DNA of 8,833 bases, taken from assembly GCA_028703545.1 (NCBI GenBank), contig JAQVMR010000039.1, positions 1 through 8,833 of the forward strand, in the 5' to 3' direction. The position numbers and the translations under genes were made by a program. The notes under the pieces were generated by a model that had not been told where the DNA came from, searched no databases, and saw only the letters and a program-made list of their open reading frames with translations. This stretch comes from Patescibacteria group bacterium (GTDB lineage Bacteria > Patescibacteriota > Patescibacteriia > UBA1558 > S5-K13). Below are positions 1 through 5,747 of the stretch, piece after piece (position 1 is the first letter of the stretch; each line of letters opens with the position of its first letter).

Positions 1-646
1 AACATAGTCCATCCTCCACCCAAAATAAATCTTCTCTAAACTTTGGCAAATGTCCTGAAGCATAAGCAGATGCTTCATTTAACATAAATGGTGGAATTAT
101 AAATGTATATTTATTTGCTCTATGAAAATCAATAAAATAATTTAAGAGTGCCCACTCTAAAAGCGCACCATCACCAGTATATGCCCAAAAACCAGACCCT
201 GACATTTTCACAGCTCGCTCATAATCAATAAGTCCGCATGATTTTGCAATCTCAACATGATCTTTTATTGGAAAATCAAATTGTGGTTTGTCTTTAGACG
301 TATTTATAACCTTATTATTTTCTTTTCCGCCGGGCATCACATCATCTGCTGGAATATTTGGAAGCCCTGATAATTTATCCTTAAATTCTTTTTCAGTTTT
401 TTCTAAATCCTCGTCTAATTTTTTAATTTTTTCACCGAGCTCTCTCATTTTCTTAATGATTTCTTCTGATGGTTTTGTTTTTGAATATTTATTTCTTTCT
501 GATTTTAATTCATCAACTTCTTGAATTAATTTTTTTCTTTTATCGTCTAAATGTAAAACAATATCCAAATCAACATTCTTCATTCTTTTAAGAAGTGCTT
601 TTTTAACTTCTTCTTTTTGTTCTCTTATTTTATTTATATCAAGCAT
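1..646 (-). CDS. serS: Seryl-tRNA synthetase, N-terminal half (runs off left edge)
   Basis: Charges tRNA-Ser with serine in the cytoplasm. The 215 residues seen are about half of a usual ~420-residue SerRS, so the catalytic C-terminal part lies outside the window. The protein begins MLDINKIREQ. Residues ~25-100 are highly charged (Lys/Glu-rich, heptad-like) and match the long antiparallel coiled-coil arm that grips the tRNA long variable arm. It is followed by LPNIPADDVMPGGKENN, the family's conserved linker (LPN-P-x-DVP-G-x-x-E). Next come GFWAYTGDGALLEWALLNYF and IPPFMLNE...SGHLPKFREDLF, which correspond to the start of the class II core with motif 1. The start at 646-644 has no Shine-Dalgarno sequence; the intergenic repeat ends at the base next to the ATG. 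It is downstream of the cyclophilin gene on the same strand and may be co-transcribed. Identification is firm. Confidence 0.96.
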   Translation of the reverse strand, partial: MLDINKIREQKEEVKKALLKRMKNVDLDIVLHLDDKRKKLIQEVDELKSERNKYSKTKPSEEIIKKMRELGEKIKKLDEDLEKTEKEFKDKLSGLPNIPADDVMPGGKENNKVINTSKDKPQFDFPIKDHVEIAKSCGLIDYERAVKMSGSGFWAYTGDGALLEWALLNYFIDFHRANKYTFIIPPFMLNEASAYASGHLPKFREDLFWVEDGLC

Positions 647-801
647 AAATTTATTAAGAAAATTTTTACTGGCTTCTACCACTCTTTTGTCATCCTGAAT
701 TTATTTCAGGATCTCAAAAATTACTTTTCTATTATGAGATTCCGAAACAAGTTCGGAATGACATGTGTGGGTAAAAATTTTCTTTTTATATTATTAATTT
801 T
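647..801. repeat. Intergenic double-hairpin repeat, copy 1
   Basis: This 155 bp element fills the gap between the cyclophilin gene and serS. Exact 13-bp inverted arms AAGAAAATTTTTA (656-668) and TAAAAATTTTCTT (772-784) enclose a GC-richer core. The core closes with TGTCAT (688-693)/ATGACA (758-763). It holds two hairpins: ATCCTGAA/TTCAGGAT (692-699/705-712) and ATTCCGAA/TTCGGAAT (739-746/752-759), with ATCTCA (711-716)/TGAGAT (735-740) able to pair between them. A second copy lies at 1485-1633 and shares the AT-rich flanks outside the arms. The right edge covers the last codon and stop of the cyclophilin gene, and the left edge touches the serS start codon. The structure resembles a small non-autonomous (MITE-like or REP-like) element. 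Its function is unknown; RNA folding, mRNA processing or partial termination are possible. Confidence 0.85.
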
Positions 802-1459
802 CAATTATAATATCTTTTATTTCATCACCCTGCTCAATAGCATTTACAACATTCTGACCTGATATAACCTGACCAAAGATTGTGTGCTTACCATTGAGCC
901 ATGGGGTTTCTAAATGTGTTATAAAAATTTGAGAACTATTTGTGTTTGCTCCAGAATTAGCCATTGCTAAAACCCCAGCTTTATCAAATTTCAAATCACT
1001 ACTAAACTCATCTTCAAATTTATATCCAGCGTTAGCTGTTCCTGCAATTGGTAAATTATTTGAATTGTTGTATGGATCATAGACAAAATCTTTTCCTGCC
1101 ACTCCTTTAGTATTTGGATCACCGGTTTGAATCATAAAATCATTTATAACTCTATGAAATTTTATTCCATTATAAAATCCTTTATTTATAAGATAAACAA
1201 AATTTCCTACTGTAATAGGTGCTTTAGTTCCATAAACCTCTAGTTTTATATCTCCTTTGTTTGTTTTTATGGTGACTTTTATATCTTTATCAAATTTTTT
1301 AAATGGATACTGCATTGTATTGTCGTTATTTGTTAAATTATTATTTGTAGTGTTTCGATTTTGAATATTGTCTGTATTATTAATTTGTTCATTTGTGTTC
1401 TTTACCGAACATGCTGTTAAAATTAATAAAAGAGAAATAGAGATAAGTGTTTTTTTCAT
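794..1459 (-). CDS. Lipoprotein cyclophilin-type peptidyl-prolyl cis-trans isomerase
   Basis: Catalyses cis-trans isomerisation of X-Pro bonds, probably helping exported proteins fold at the outer face of the membrane. Residues 1-17 (MKKTLISISLLLILTAC) form a lipoprotein signal peptide with lipobox LTAC, so Cys17 should be lipidated. Residues ~18-50 are an Asn/Thr-rich linker of low complexity. Residues ~60-220 are a complete cyclophilin domain: FHRVINDFMIQTGDP (101-115) carries the catalytic Arg103 and Gln111. GVLAMANSGANTNSSQIFIT (162-181) and TPWLNGKHTIFGQV (185-198) carry the substrate-pocket Phe179, Trp187 and His192. The start at 1459 is set by the signal peptide; no clear Shine-Dalgarno sequence precedes it. 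It lies between lysS and serS, each gap holding a copy of the same repeat. The last codon and stop fall inside the shared repeat sequence. The family is certain; the location rests on the lipobox. Confidence 0.95.
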   Translation of the reverse strand: MKKTLISISLLLILTACSVKNTNEQINNTDNIQNRNTTNNNLTNNDNTMQYPFKKFDKDIKVTIKTNKGDIKLEVYGTKAPITVGNFVYLINKGFYNGIKFHRVINDFMIQTGDPNTKGVAGKDFVYDPYNNSNNLPIAGTANAGYKFEDEFSSDLKFDKAGVLAMANSGANTNSSQIFITHLETPWLNGKHTIFGQVISGQNVVNAIEQGDEIKDIIIEN

Positions 1460-1484
1460 ATATAACTTTAATTAAATAATTAAA

Positions 1485-1633
1485 AAATTTATTAAGAAAA
1501 TTTTTATCGCTTTGTCATTTCAGACTTAATCCGGAATCAAGAAATAATAATCTCGTTGAGGTCCTGAATCAAGTTCAGGATGACAGTGATGCAGAAATGA
1601 ATAAAAATTTTCTTTTTTTATATTATTAATTTT
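1485..1633. repeat. Intergenic double-hairpin repeat, copy 2
   Basis: Second copy (149 bp), between lysS and the cyclophilin gene. The left flank AAATTTATTAAG (1485-1496), the 13-bp inverted arms (1494-1506 and 1602-1614) and the right flank (TATATTATTAATTTT, ending 1633) match copy 1 in the same orientation. The core again closes with TGTCAT (1513-1518)/ATGACA (1580-1585). One hairpin is intact, TCCTGAA/TTCAGGA (1562-1568/1574-1580), and the other (1517-1537) is decayed. The intact CCTGAA hairpin is on the right here but on the left in copy 1, so the core reads best as the reverse complement of copy 1. The element begins three bases past the lysS stop codon and ends 25 bases before the cyclophilin start. 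Confidence 0.83.
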
Positions 1634-1636
1634 AAA

Positions 1637-3115
1637 TTAATCTTTTGGTTTCATAAGTGGAAATATCTGACATTCTCTTGCTGATTTATTCATGAGGAAT
1701 GCAAACACTCTTTCGCTTAATCCAAAGCCACATGTTGGTGGCATGCCATGTTCAAGTGCTTCTACAAAATCATGATCATACATTTGTGCTTCGTCATCTC
1801 CTTCATTTCGAAGTTTTTCTTGCCTTTGAAATCTCTGTGCTTGATCAATTGGATCATTTAACTCGCTGTAACCATTTCCCAATTCTGACCCGGCGATAAT
1901 TGGTTGGAATCTTTGGGTTAGTTCTGGATTTCCGTTTAATTTTTTAGCAAGAGGTGAAACAATTTCAGGAACATTTATCAAAAATCCAGGACCAGCAATT
2001 TGTCTTCTACAATATTTTAATAAATTATCAATTGCCCTTGTAATATTAAATCCTTTTGTGTCGTACTCAATTTTTAACTCTTGTAATTTTTCTTTGATTT
2101 GTTGTTTCTCGGTATTCAAAATATCAATTCCTGTGTATTTCATAATTATTTCTCTGTAATCATATCTTTCCCATTTTTTTCCTAAATCAATATCAAAATC
2201 TTTTATTTTGAATTTTAGAGTTCCAAATGTTTCTTGGGCAACATACTTATACATCTCTTCTACTAATTCCATTCCTTTTTCATAATCAGCATAAGCCCAA
2301 TAAAATTCCATTTGAGTATAATCCTGCAAATGTTCCGCATCCATTCCTTCATTTCTAAATTGTCTTCCTATTTCAAAAGTTTTATCATATCCAGCGACCA
2401 TTAATTGCTTCTGCCATAATTCACCCATAGAAATTCGTAAATACACATCAATATCAAGTGCATTATGATGAGTTACAAATGGCCTTGCGTCAGCGCCACC
2501 AGTTGTTACTTCAAGTGCTGGCGTTTCTACTTCTAGAAATCCGCGATCTAATAAAAATTTTCTTATTGCATTCCAGAATTTTGACCTTTTTACAAACATA
2601 TCTTTTATTTCCGGATTACATAATATATCTAAATATCTTTTTCTGAGTCGCTCTTCTTCATCTTTAAATCCATGCCATTTTTCTGGAAGAGGTCGTAGGG
2701 CTTTTGAAAGAAATTTCCAATCACTAACCATTATACTTTTCTCACCTTTATGAGTTGTAAAACAATTACCCTGAATTTCTAAAAAATCTCCAACATCAAC
2801 TAAATTTACAAATTGTTTATATTTTTCATCTCCGATTTCTTTCTTTGAAAGTGCTATCTGAATCATTTCGCTATCATCTTGAATCTGAGCAAATGTTAAA
2901 TTTCCATGAGATCTGTTACTTCTAAGCCTTCCTACAATAAAAAATTTAGAAGATTTTTTCTCCAAATCATCAAATTTATCAATCACATCTTTTATATAAT
3001 AATCACGCTGAGCTTTTGCTGGATATGGATCGATTTCTAGTTCTCTAATTTTTTCTAATCTTTTAATTCTAATTTCATATTCATCACTGAGATTTAGAAC
3101 TTGTTTTTCTGTCAT
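1637..3115 (-). CDS. lysS: Lysyl-tRNA synthetase, class II
   Basis: Attaches lysine to tRNA-Lys using ATP. At 492 residues it is full length for class II LysRS. Residues ~55-140 form the OB-fold anticodon-binding domain (FFIVGRLRSNRSHGNLTFAQI). The class II catalytic core follows. Motif 1 is around GFLEVETPAL (192-201), motif 2 is FEIGRQFRNEGMDAEHLQDY (247-266), then the family block FQPIIAGSELGNGYSELNDP (403-422). Motif 3 is GFGLSERVFAFL (463-474), with Arg469 expected to hold ATP. Motif 3 has Ser-Glu-Arg where most bacterial LysRS have Ile-Asp-Arg; this Glu variant and the ending FPLMKPKD look typical of Patescibacteria (from memory). The start at 3115 has no Shine-Dalgarno sequence at normal distance. 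Its leader would contain two GC-rich palindromes (3130-3158). It is divergent from the cassette gene at 3301. Identification is firm. Confidence 0.97.
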   Translation of the reverse strand: MTEKQVLNLSDEYEIRIKRLEKIRELEIDPYPAKAQRDYYIKDVIDKFDDLEKKSSKFFIVGRLRSNRSHGNLTFAQIQDDSEMIQIALSKKEIGDEKYKQFVNLVDVGDFLEIQGNCFTTHKGEKSIMVSDWKFLSKALRPLPEKWHGFKDEEERLRKRYLDILCNPEIKDMFVKRSKFWNAIRKFLLDRGFLEVETPALEVTTGGADARPFVTHHNALDIDVYLRISMGELWQKQLMVAGYDKTFEIGRQFRNEGMDAEHLQDYTQMEFYWAYADYEKGMELVEEMYKYVAQETFGTLKFKIKDFDIDLGKKWERYDYREIIMKYTGIDILNTEKQQIKEKLQELKIEYDTKGFNITRAIDNLLKYCRRQIAGPGFLINVPEIVSPLAKKLNGNPELTQRFQPIIAGSELGNGYSELNDPIDQAQRFQRQEKLRNEGDDEAQMYDHDFVEALEHGMPPTCGFGLSERVFAFLMNKSARECQIFPLMKPKD

Positions 3116-3129
3116 AAAATTTTATTTGG

Positions 3130-3158
3130 ACCTCGCAGGTTGCCAACCTCGCAGGTTG
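3130..3158. repeat. Two tandem CCTCGCAGG palindromes in the lysS leader
   Basis: ACCTCGCAGGTTG (3130-3142) and CAACCTCGCAGGTTG (3144-3158) stand side by side in otherwise AT-rich DNA. The second is a perfect hairpin: 6-bp stem CAACCT/AGGTTG with loop CGC. The same unit returns at 3788-3834 on the far side of the next gene. On the minus strand these hairpins would lie 15-43 bases before the lysS start codon, so they could affect lysS mRNA. They may equally be a mobile palindromic repeat or a protein-binding site. Confidence 0.85.
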
Positions 3159-3208
3159 ATTAAATTTAAATAGTAAAAATAGCTAATTTAAGCTTATTGA
3201 TTAATATT

Positions 3209-3237
3209 ATTATACTCAATTTTTTATATAATTAAAA
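3209..3237 (-). promoter_or_regulatory. Possible lysS promoter
   Basis: On the minus strand a perfect -10 box TATAAT (3214-3209) follows a weak -35-like TTTTAA (3237-3232) with a 17-base spacer. Transcription would begin near 3202, giving lysS a leader of roughly 85 bases that includes both palindromes. AT-rich DNA makes chance -10 boxes common, so this is tentative. Confidence 0.4.
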
Positions 3238-3238
3238 G

Positions 3239-3267
3239 TTGACAAATATATTGTTTAGTACTAATAT
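3239..3267 (+). promoter_or_regulatory. Strong housekeeping-type promoter of the 3301 gene
   Basis: Consensus -35 TTGACA (3239-3244), an exact 17-base spacer and -10 TAATAT (3262-3267). Transcription would begin near 3274, leaving a leader of about 27 bases with a GGAGG ribosome site. A perfect 10-bp palindrome, TTAGTACTAA (3255-3264), overlaps the spacer and -10 and could be an operator. This is the best promoter match in the window and fits a single-gene transcription unit. Confidence 0.75.
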
Positions 3268-3290
3268 ATCATATTAAATAAAAAATCCTT

Positions 3291-3295
3291 GGAGG
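3291..3295 (+). promoter_or_regulatory. Shine-Dalgarno GGAGG that decides the 3301 start
   Basis: GGAGG lies five bases before ATG 3301. A TTG codon in frame at 3289 overlaps this ribosome site and is therefore unlikely to be the start. No other gene start in the window has a comparable ribosome site. Confidence 0.85.
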
Positions 3296-3300
3296 ATACA

Positions 3301-3759
3301 ATGGAAAATATATTAACCGATATATACCCACCTGAGGGTATATTTATACAGAATTATTCTTTTGATGACAGGAAGTTGTCAATTGATGTAATCTGTAAAG
3401 TCGTTGGCAAATCCTATACAACAAAACCAGTACCATATGTCACGGCAGAAAATTATCTACGCTGTTTGAGTCAAGCATGCTATCTACTTGCAGATCACAT
3501 TATCGAGAAAAAGCTCGTTAATATAGATATTTCATTAACAGCATTTCGAGATGCTGCGATCAATTATGAATTATACTACAGAAACGTAGCGATGACTTTC
3601 CACAAAAGGACCGGAGTTGAAGAGACATTCCAAATGACTTTTCAACTCACAAACTTCAAGGAAATCAAAAGGTTACAAGACTTCATTCTATTCACATTCA
3701 TAAATAAGAGAACTGTGATAAGTGGGGAAATGAGTTTTATTTTTGAAAACAAACAATGA
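3301..3759 (+). CDS. Small protein, probable FcoT-like hotdog-fold thioesterase
   Basis: A 152-residue soluble protein with no signal peptide or membrane segment. Residues 36-63 (GKSYTTKPVPYVTAENYLRC...) read as a strand, then a long helix with TAENYLRCLSQACYLLADHI. They line up, from memory, with the segment SAYIRSTGHFNAVELILCFNQ of mycobacterial FcoT (Rv0098): A-x5-C-x2-Q-x2-Y spacing is the same in both. Late strands ending ISGEMSFIFE (140-149) match an SGE-containing last strand of FcoT. FcoT is a hotdog-fold long-chain acyl-CoA thioesterase; whether this protein has that activity is inference. Start 3301 is chosen for the GGAGG. The gene has its own promoter and terminator, richer GC (25/60 and 23/60 in two sampled lines versus 10/60 in priA) and palindromic repeats on both sides, suggesting transfer or unusually high expression. 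It could instead be a non-enzymatic hotdog protein. Confidence 0.55.
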   Translation: MENILTDIYPPEGIFIQNYSFDDRKLSIDVICKVVGKSYTTKPVPYVTAENYLRCLSQACYLLADHIIEKKLVNIDISLTAFRDAAINYELYYRNVAMTFHKRTGVEETFQMTFQLTNFKEIKRLQDFILFTFINKRTVISGEMSFIFENKQ

Positions 3760-3780
3760 GAGCTTCGGCTCTCTTTTTTT
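3758..3780 (+). terminator. Intrinsic terminator with UUCG loop, overlapping the stop codon
   Basis: Perfect 6-bp stem GAGAGC (3758-3763)/GCTCTC (3768-3773) with the extra-stable TTCG tetraloop closed by C-G, followed by seven T (3774-3780). The stem starts on the second base of the TGA stop (3757-3759), so terminating ribosomes would sit on the hairpin. It ends the single-gene unit and insulates priA. Confidence 0.93.
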
Positions 3781-3787
3781 GTTAAAT

Positions 3788-3834
3788 CAACCTCGCAGGT
3801 TGACGACTTCGAAGGTGCTCCACCTCGCAGGTTG
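3788..3834. repeat. Three tandem palindromes upstream of priA
   Basis: CAACCTCGCAGGTTG (3788-3802) and CACCTCGCAGGTTG (3821-3834) flank a diverged central unit, GACTTCGAAGGTG (3805-3817). The outer units are the same palindrome found at 3130-3158. The block lies between the cassette terminator and the priA promoter, and its last bases (TTGAAA, 3832-3837) provide the only -35-like sequence before priA. Confidence 0.85.
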
Positions 3835-3862
3835 AAATACTTCACACTTCCTCTTTTATAAT
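3832..3862 (+). promoter_or_regulatory. Probable promoter of the priA-def-fmt operon
   Basis: Perfect -10 TATAAT (3857-3862) with TTGAAA (3832-3837) 19 bases upstream; the spacer is long but usable. Transcription should begin near 3868-3870, only about 6-8 bases before the priA ATG at 3876, so the message would be nearly leaderless. No Shine-Dalgarno sequence is present, which agrees with that. Confidence 0.55.
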
Positions 3863-3875
3863 CTATACTTAACTT

Positions 3876-5747
3876 ATGAAATATGCACTTATAAAACCCC
3901 TTATAAAGCTCAAAAAAGGCCTAAATTTGCTTGATTATCGGATTCCTAGTCAATTATCCAAAAATCTAAAAACAGGCCAATTAGTAGAGATTCCATTTAG
4001 AAATTCATCTAAATTGGGAATTGTTTTTGATATAAAAAATGATACTAAGTTGGATAATAAAAATATAAAAAATGTAATAAAGATTTCAGATGAAAATCCA
4101 ATTATCTCATATAAGCAAATTGATTTTTATAACTTTTTTTGTAATTATAATTTTTCGTCTTTAAATTTTTTAAATAATATAATTCCTCTACCAATGAAGA
4201 ATAAGATTAGAGAAAAAGAAGAGAAATTCTTTATTTATAAAACCCCCTTTAAATTAAAAAACATAAACTCCTCTATTTTAGAAAATCAAAAATTTATTTT
4301 TAAACATAATTTCTTTGATGAAAAAATATCACTTATAAAAAATATCATTGACAAAAATTCTAAAAATGGAAAATTAACTTTTATAATAAGTCCTACAAAA
4401 ATTCATATTGAGCGTATTCTCTCTCACTTGCTTAATTTTTATAATAGTAATGATTACAGGATTATTACAGGAAATACTCATTTATCAAAATTAAAACATA
4501 ATGAAATTTGGAATTCTATAAAAGAAAATAAGATGAAATTTATAATTGGAACAAAAATGTCAATTTTTTATGCAATGGAAAATACTGGAACTATAATAAT
4601 TGATGAATCAGAAAATGAAAACCTAAATCAAATTGATATAAATCCGAGATTTGAATTTTTACCAAATATACTAGAATTAGCAAAAATAAATAATTTACAA
4701 ATAATTTTTACAAGCTACTCACCAAATGCTTATTTATATAATTTAGCAAAAGAAAAACAGTTAAAATTATTAGAGACGAAAGAAAAGATTGAAACAGAAA
4801 TTTCAGTACTAGATATGAGTACAAAATATTTTGAAAATTATTTACACTTTTTTACAGAAGAAGAAGTAAAAAATAATAAAAAAGTTTTATTTTTATTAAA
4901 CAAAAAGGGTTATAGTAAAAATCTAAAATGTCATGATTGTAATTTTGTTTTTAAATGTGTTGATTGTAATTCTGTATTATCAATAAAAGATAATAAATTA
5001 CATTGTTATAATTGTGAAAAATCATTTGATGCTCCTCTAACTTGTCCGAAATGTTCATCTGTAAAATTTGATAATTATGGAATCGGCACTCAGCAATTTA
5101 CTAAAATAATAAAGAAAAATTTTGAAGATACCTACCTGCCGGCAGACAAGGAAAAAATAATAACAATAGACAAAGATAATTATCAAAATTTAAAATTAAT
5201 TAAATCTAGTGATTTTATAATTGCAACAAGAATAATTATTGATTATATAAAAGAAGCTGAATTTGATTTAATTGTGATTCCATTTTCACATCAATTTTTA
5301 AATAACAATTTTGATTCAAATGAAGATTTCTTTAAATTAATTTCAAAATTAGTTTCTCTAAAACCTAGAAAAATTATTGTGCAATGTTTATCTGAACAAA
5401 AAATTCATGAATATATCAGAAATAATAATTATGCGTCAATGATTGAAGATGAACTGATAACAAGAAAATTATTAAAATATCCTCCATTTGAAAATATATT
5501 AAAAATTACCATAAAAGATACTGACAGAACTCTACTTGATAAAAAGACAATTGAATTGTATGATAAAATTAAATCAAATATGGGAAATAGCGTGGATCTA
5601 TTAGAAATAATTGATAAAAACACAAAGATTAGATCATTTTATATAAAAAATATATTAATAAAATATAAAAATGATTCTGATATTTCAAATATAAAAGAAG
5701 TATTAGAAGATGTTGATATAATAGAAAAAAATTATTTTAAATTATGA
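3876..5747 (+). CDS. priA: PriA-like primosomal protein N', probable pseudo-helicase
   Basis: PriA recognises stalled forks and reloads the replicative helicase. This 623-residue protein keeps the PriA layout: an N-terminal 3'-DNA-binding domain (~1-60), a helicase-like region (~137-300), and a zinc domain with all eight cysteines (CHDC 352-355, CVDC 361-364, CYNC 377-380, CPKC 390-393). A second helicase lobe (GTQQF 404-408; DFIIATRIII, matching DILIGTQMIAKG) and a C-terminal domain (KYPPFENIL) follow. ATPase motifs are ruined. Where GVTGSGKT is expected there is FKHNFFDEK (~142-150), DEEH is DESE (243-246), GSATPS is TSYSPN (279-284), and QVAGRAGR is absent around 488-498. The reading frame is intact, so it is not a pseudogene in the usual sense. 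Residues 420-425 (YLPADK) are encoded by a GC-rich palindrome and form part of an apparent insertion. First gene of the operon; its TGA overlaps the def ATG. Confidence 0.9.
   Translation: MKYALIKPLIKLKKGLNLLDYRIPSQLSKNLKTGQLVEIPFRNSSKLGIVFDIKNDTKLDNKNIKNVIKISDENPIISYKQIDFYNFFCNYNFSSLNFLNNIIPLPMKNKIREKEEKFFIYKTPFKLKNINSSILENQKFIFKHNFFDEKISLIKNIIDKNSKNGKLTFIISPTKIHIERILSHLLNFYNSNDYRIITGNTHLSKLKHNEIWNSIKENKMKFIIGTKMSIFYAMENTGTIIIDESENENLNQIDINPRFEFLPNILELAKINNLQIIFTSYSPNAYLYNLAKEKQLKLLETKEKIETEISVLDMSTKYFENYLHFFTEEEVKNNKKVLFLLNKKGYSKNLKCHDCNFVFKCVDCNSVLSIKDNKLHCYNCEKSFDAPLTCPKCSSVKFDNYGIGTQQFTKIIKKNFEDTYLPADKEKIITIDKDNYQNLKLIKSSDFIIATRIIIDYIKEAEFDLIVIPFSHQFLNNNFDSNEDFFKLISKLVSLKPRKIIVQCLSEQKIHEYIRNNNYASMIEDELITRKLLKYPPFENILKITIKDTDRTLLDKKTIELYDKIKSNMGNSVDLLEIIDKNTKIRSFYIKNILIKYKNDSDISNIKEVLEDVDIIEKNYFKL
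5131..5151 (+). repeat. GC-rich palindromic insertion inside priA
   Basis: The perfect palindrome CTGCCGGCAG (5136-5145) sits in a GC-rich island (5131-5151) in a gene that is otherwise extremely AT-rich. It keeps the frame and encodes YLPADK within NFEDTYLPADKEKI. From memory of E. coli PriA, the stretch from the GT of GTEQ to IDRD is 18 residues; here it is 25. The excess of 7 residues is 21 bases, the size of the island. Confidence 0.6.

Noticed and set aside
617..862. Plus-strand 81-codon frame across repeat copy 1
   Set aside because: It is the translation of the repeat plus the antisense of serS and cyclophilin ends. Peptides like FVILNLFQDL are typical of spurious frames made by such hairpin repeats.
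3116..3240. T-box or other riboswitch before lysS
   Set aside because: No T-box consensus or specificity-loop layout was seen; only the two short palindromes are clear.
3289..3300. TTG start giving four extra residues for the cassette gene
   Set aside because: The TTG overlaps the GGAGG ribosome site, which is correctly spaced for ATG 3301.
3130..3834. Possible CRISPR array from the repeated CCTCGCAGGTTG units
   Set aside because: Units are only about 15 bp, spacing is irregular, and a whole gene lies between the two blocks; no cas genes are present.
3876..5747. priA as a decayed pseudogene
   Set aside because: The frame is open over the full 623 codons, the zinc cysteines are intact, and the ATGA junction with def is preserved.
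3757..5747. Alternative genetic code with UGA as glycine
   Set aside because: TGA ends the cassette gene exactly at its terminator and ends priA at the def start, so the standard bacterial code fits.
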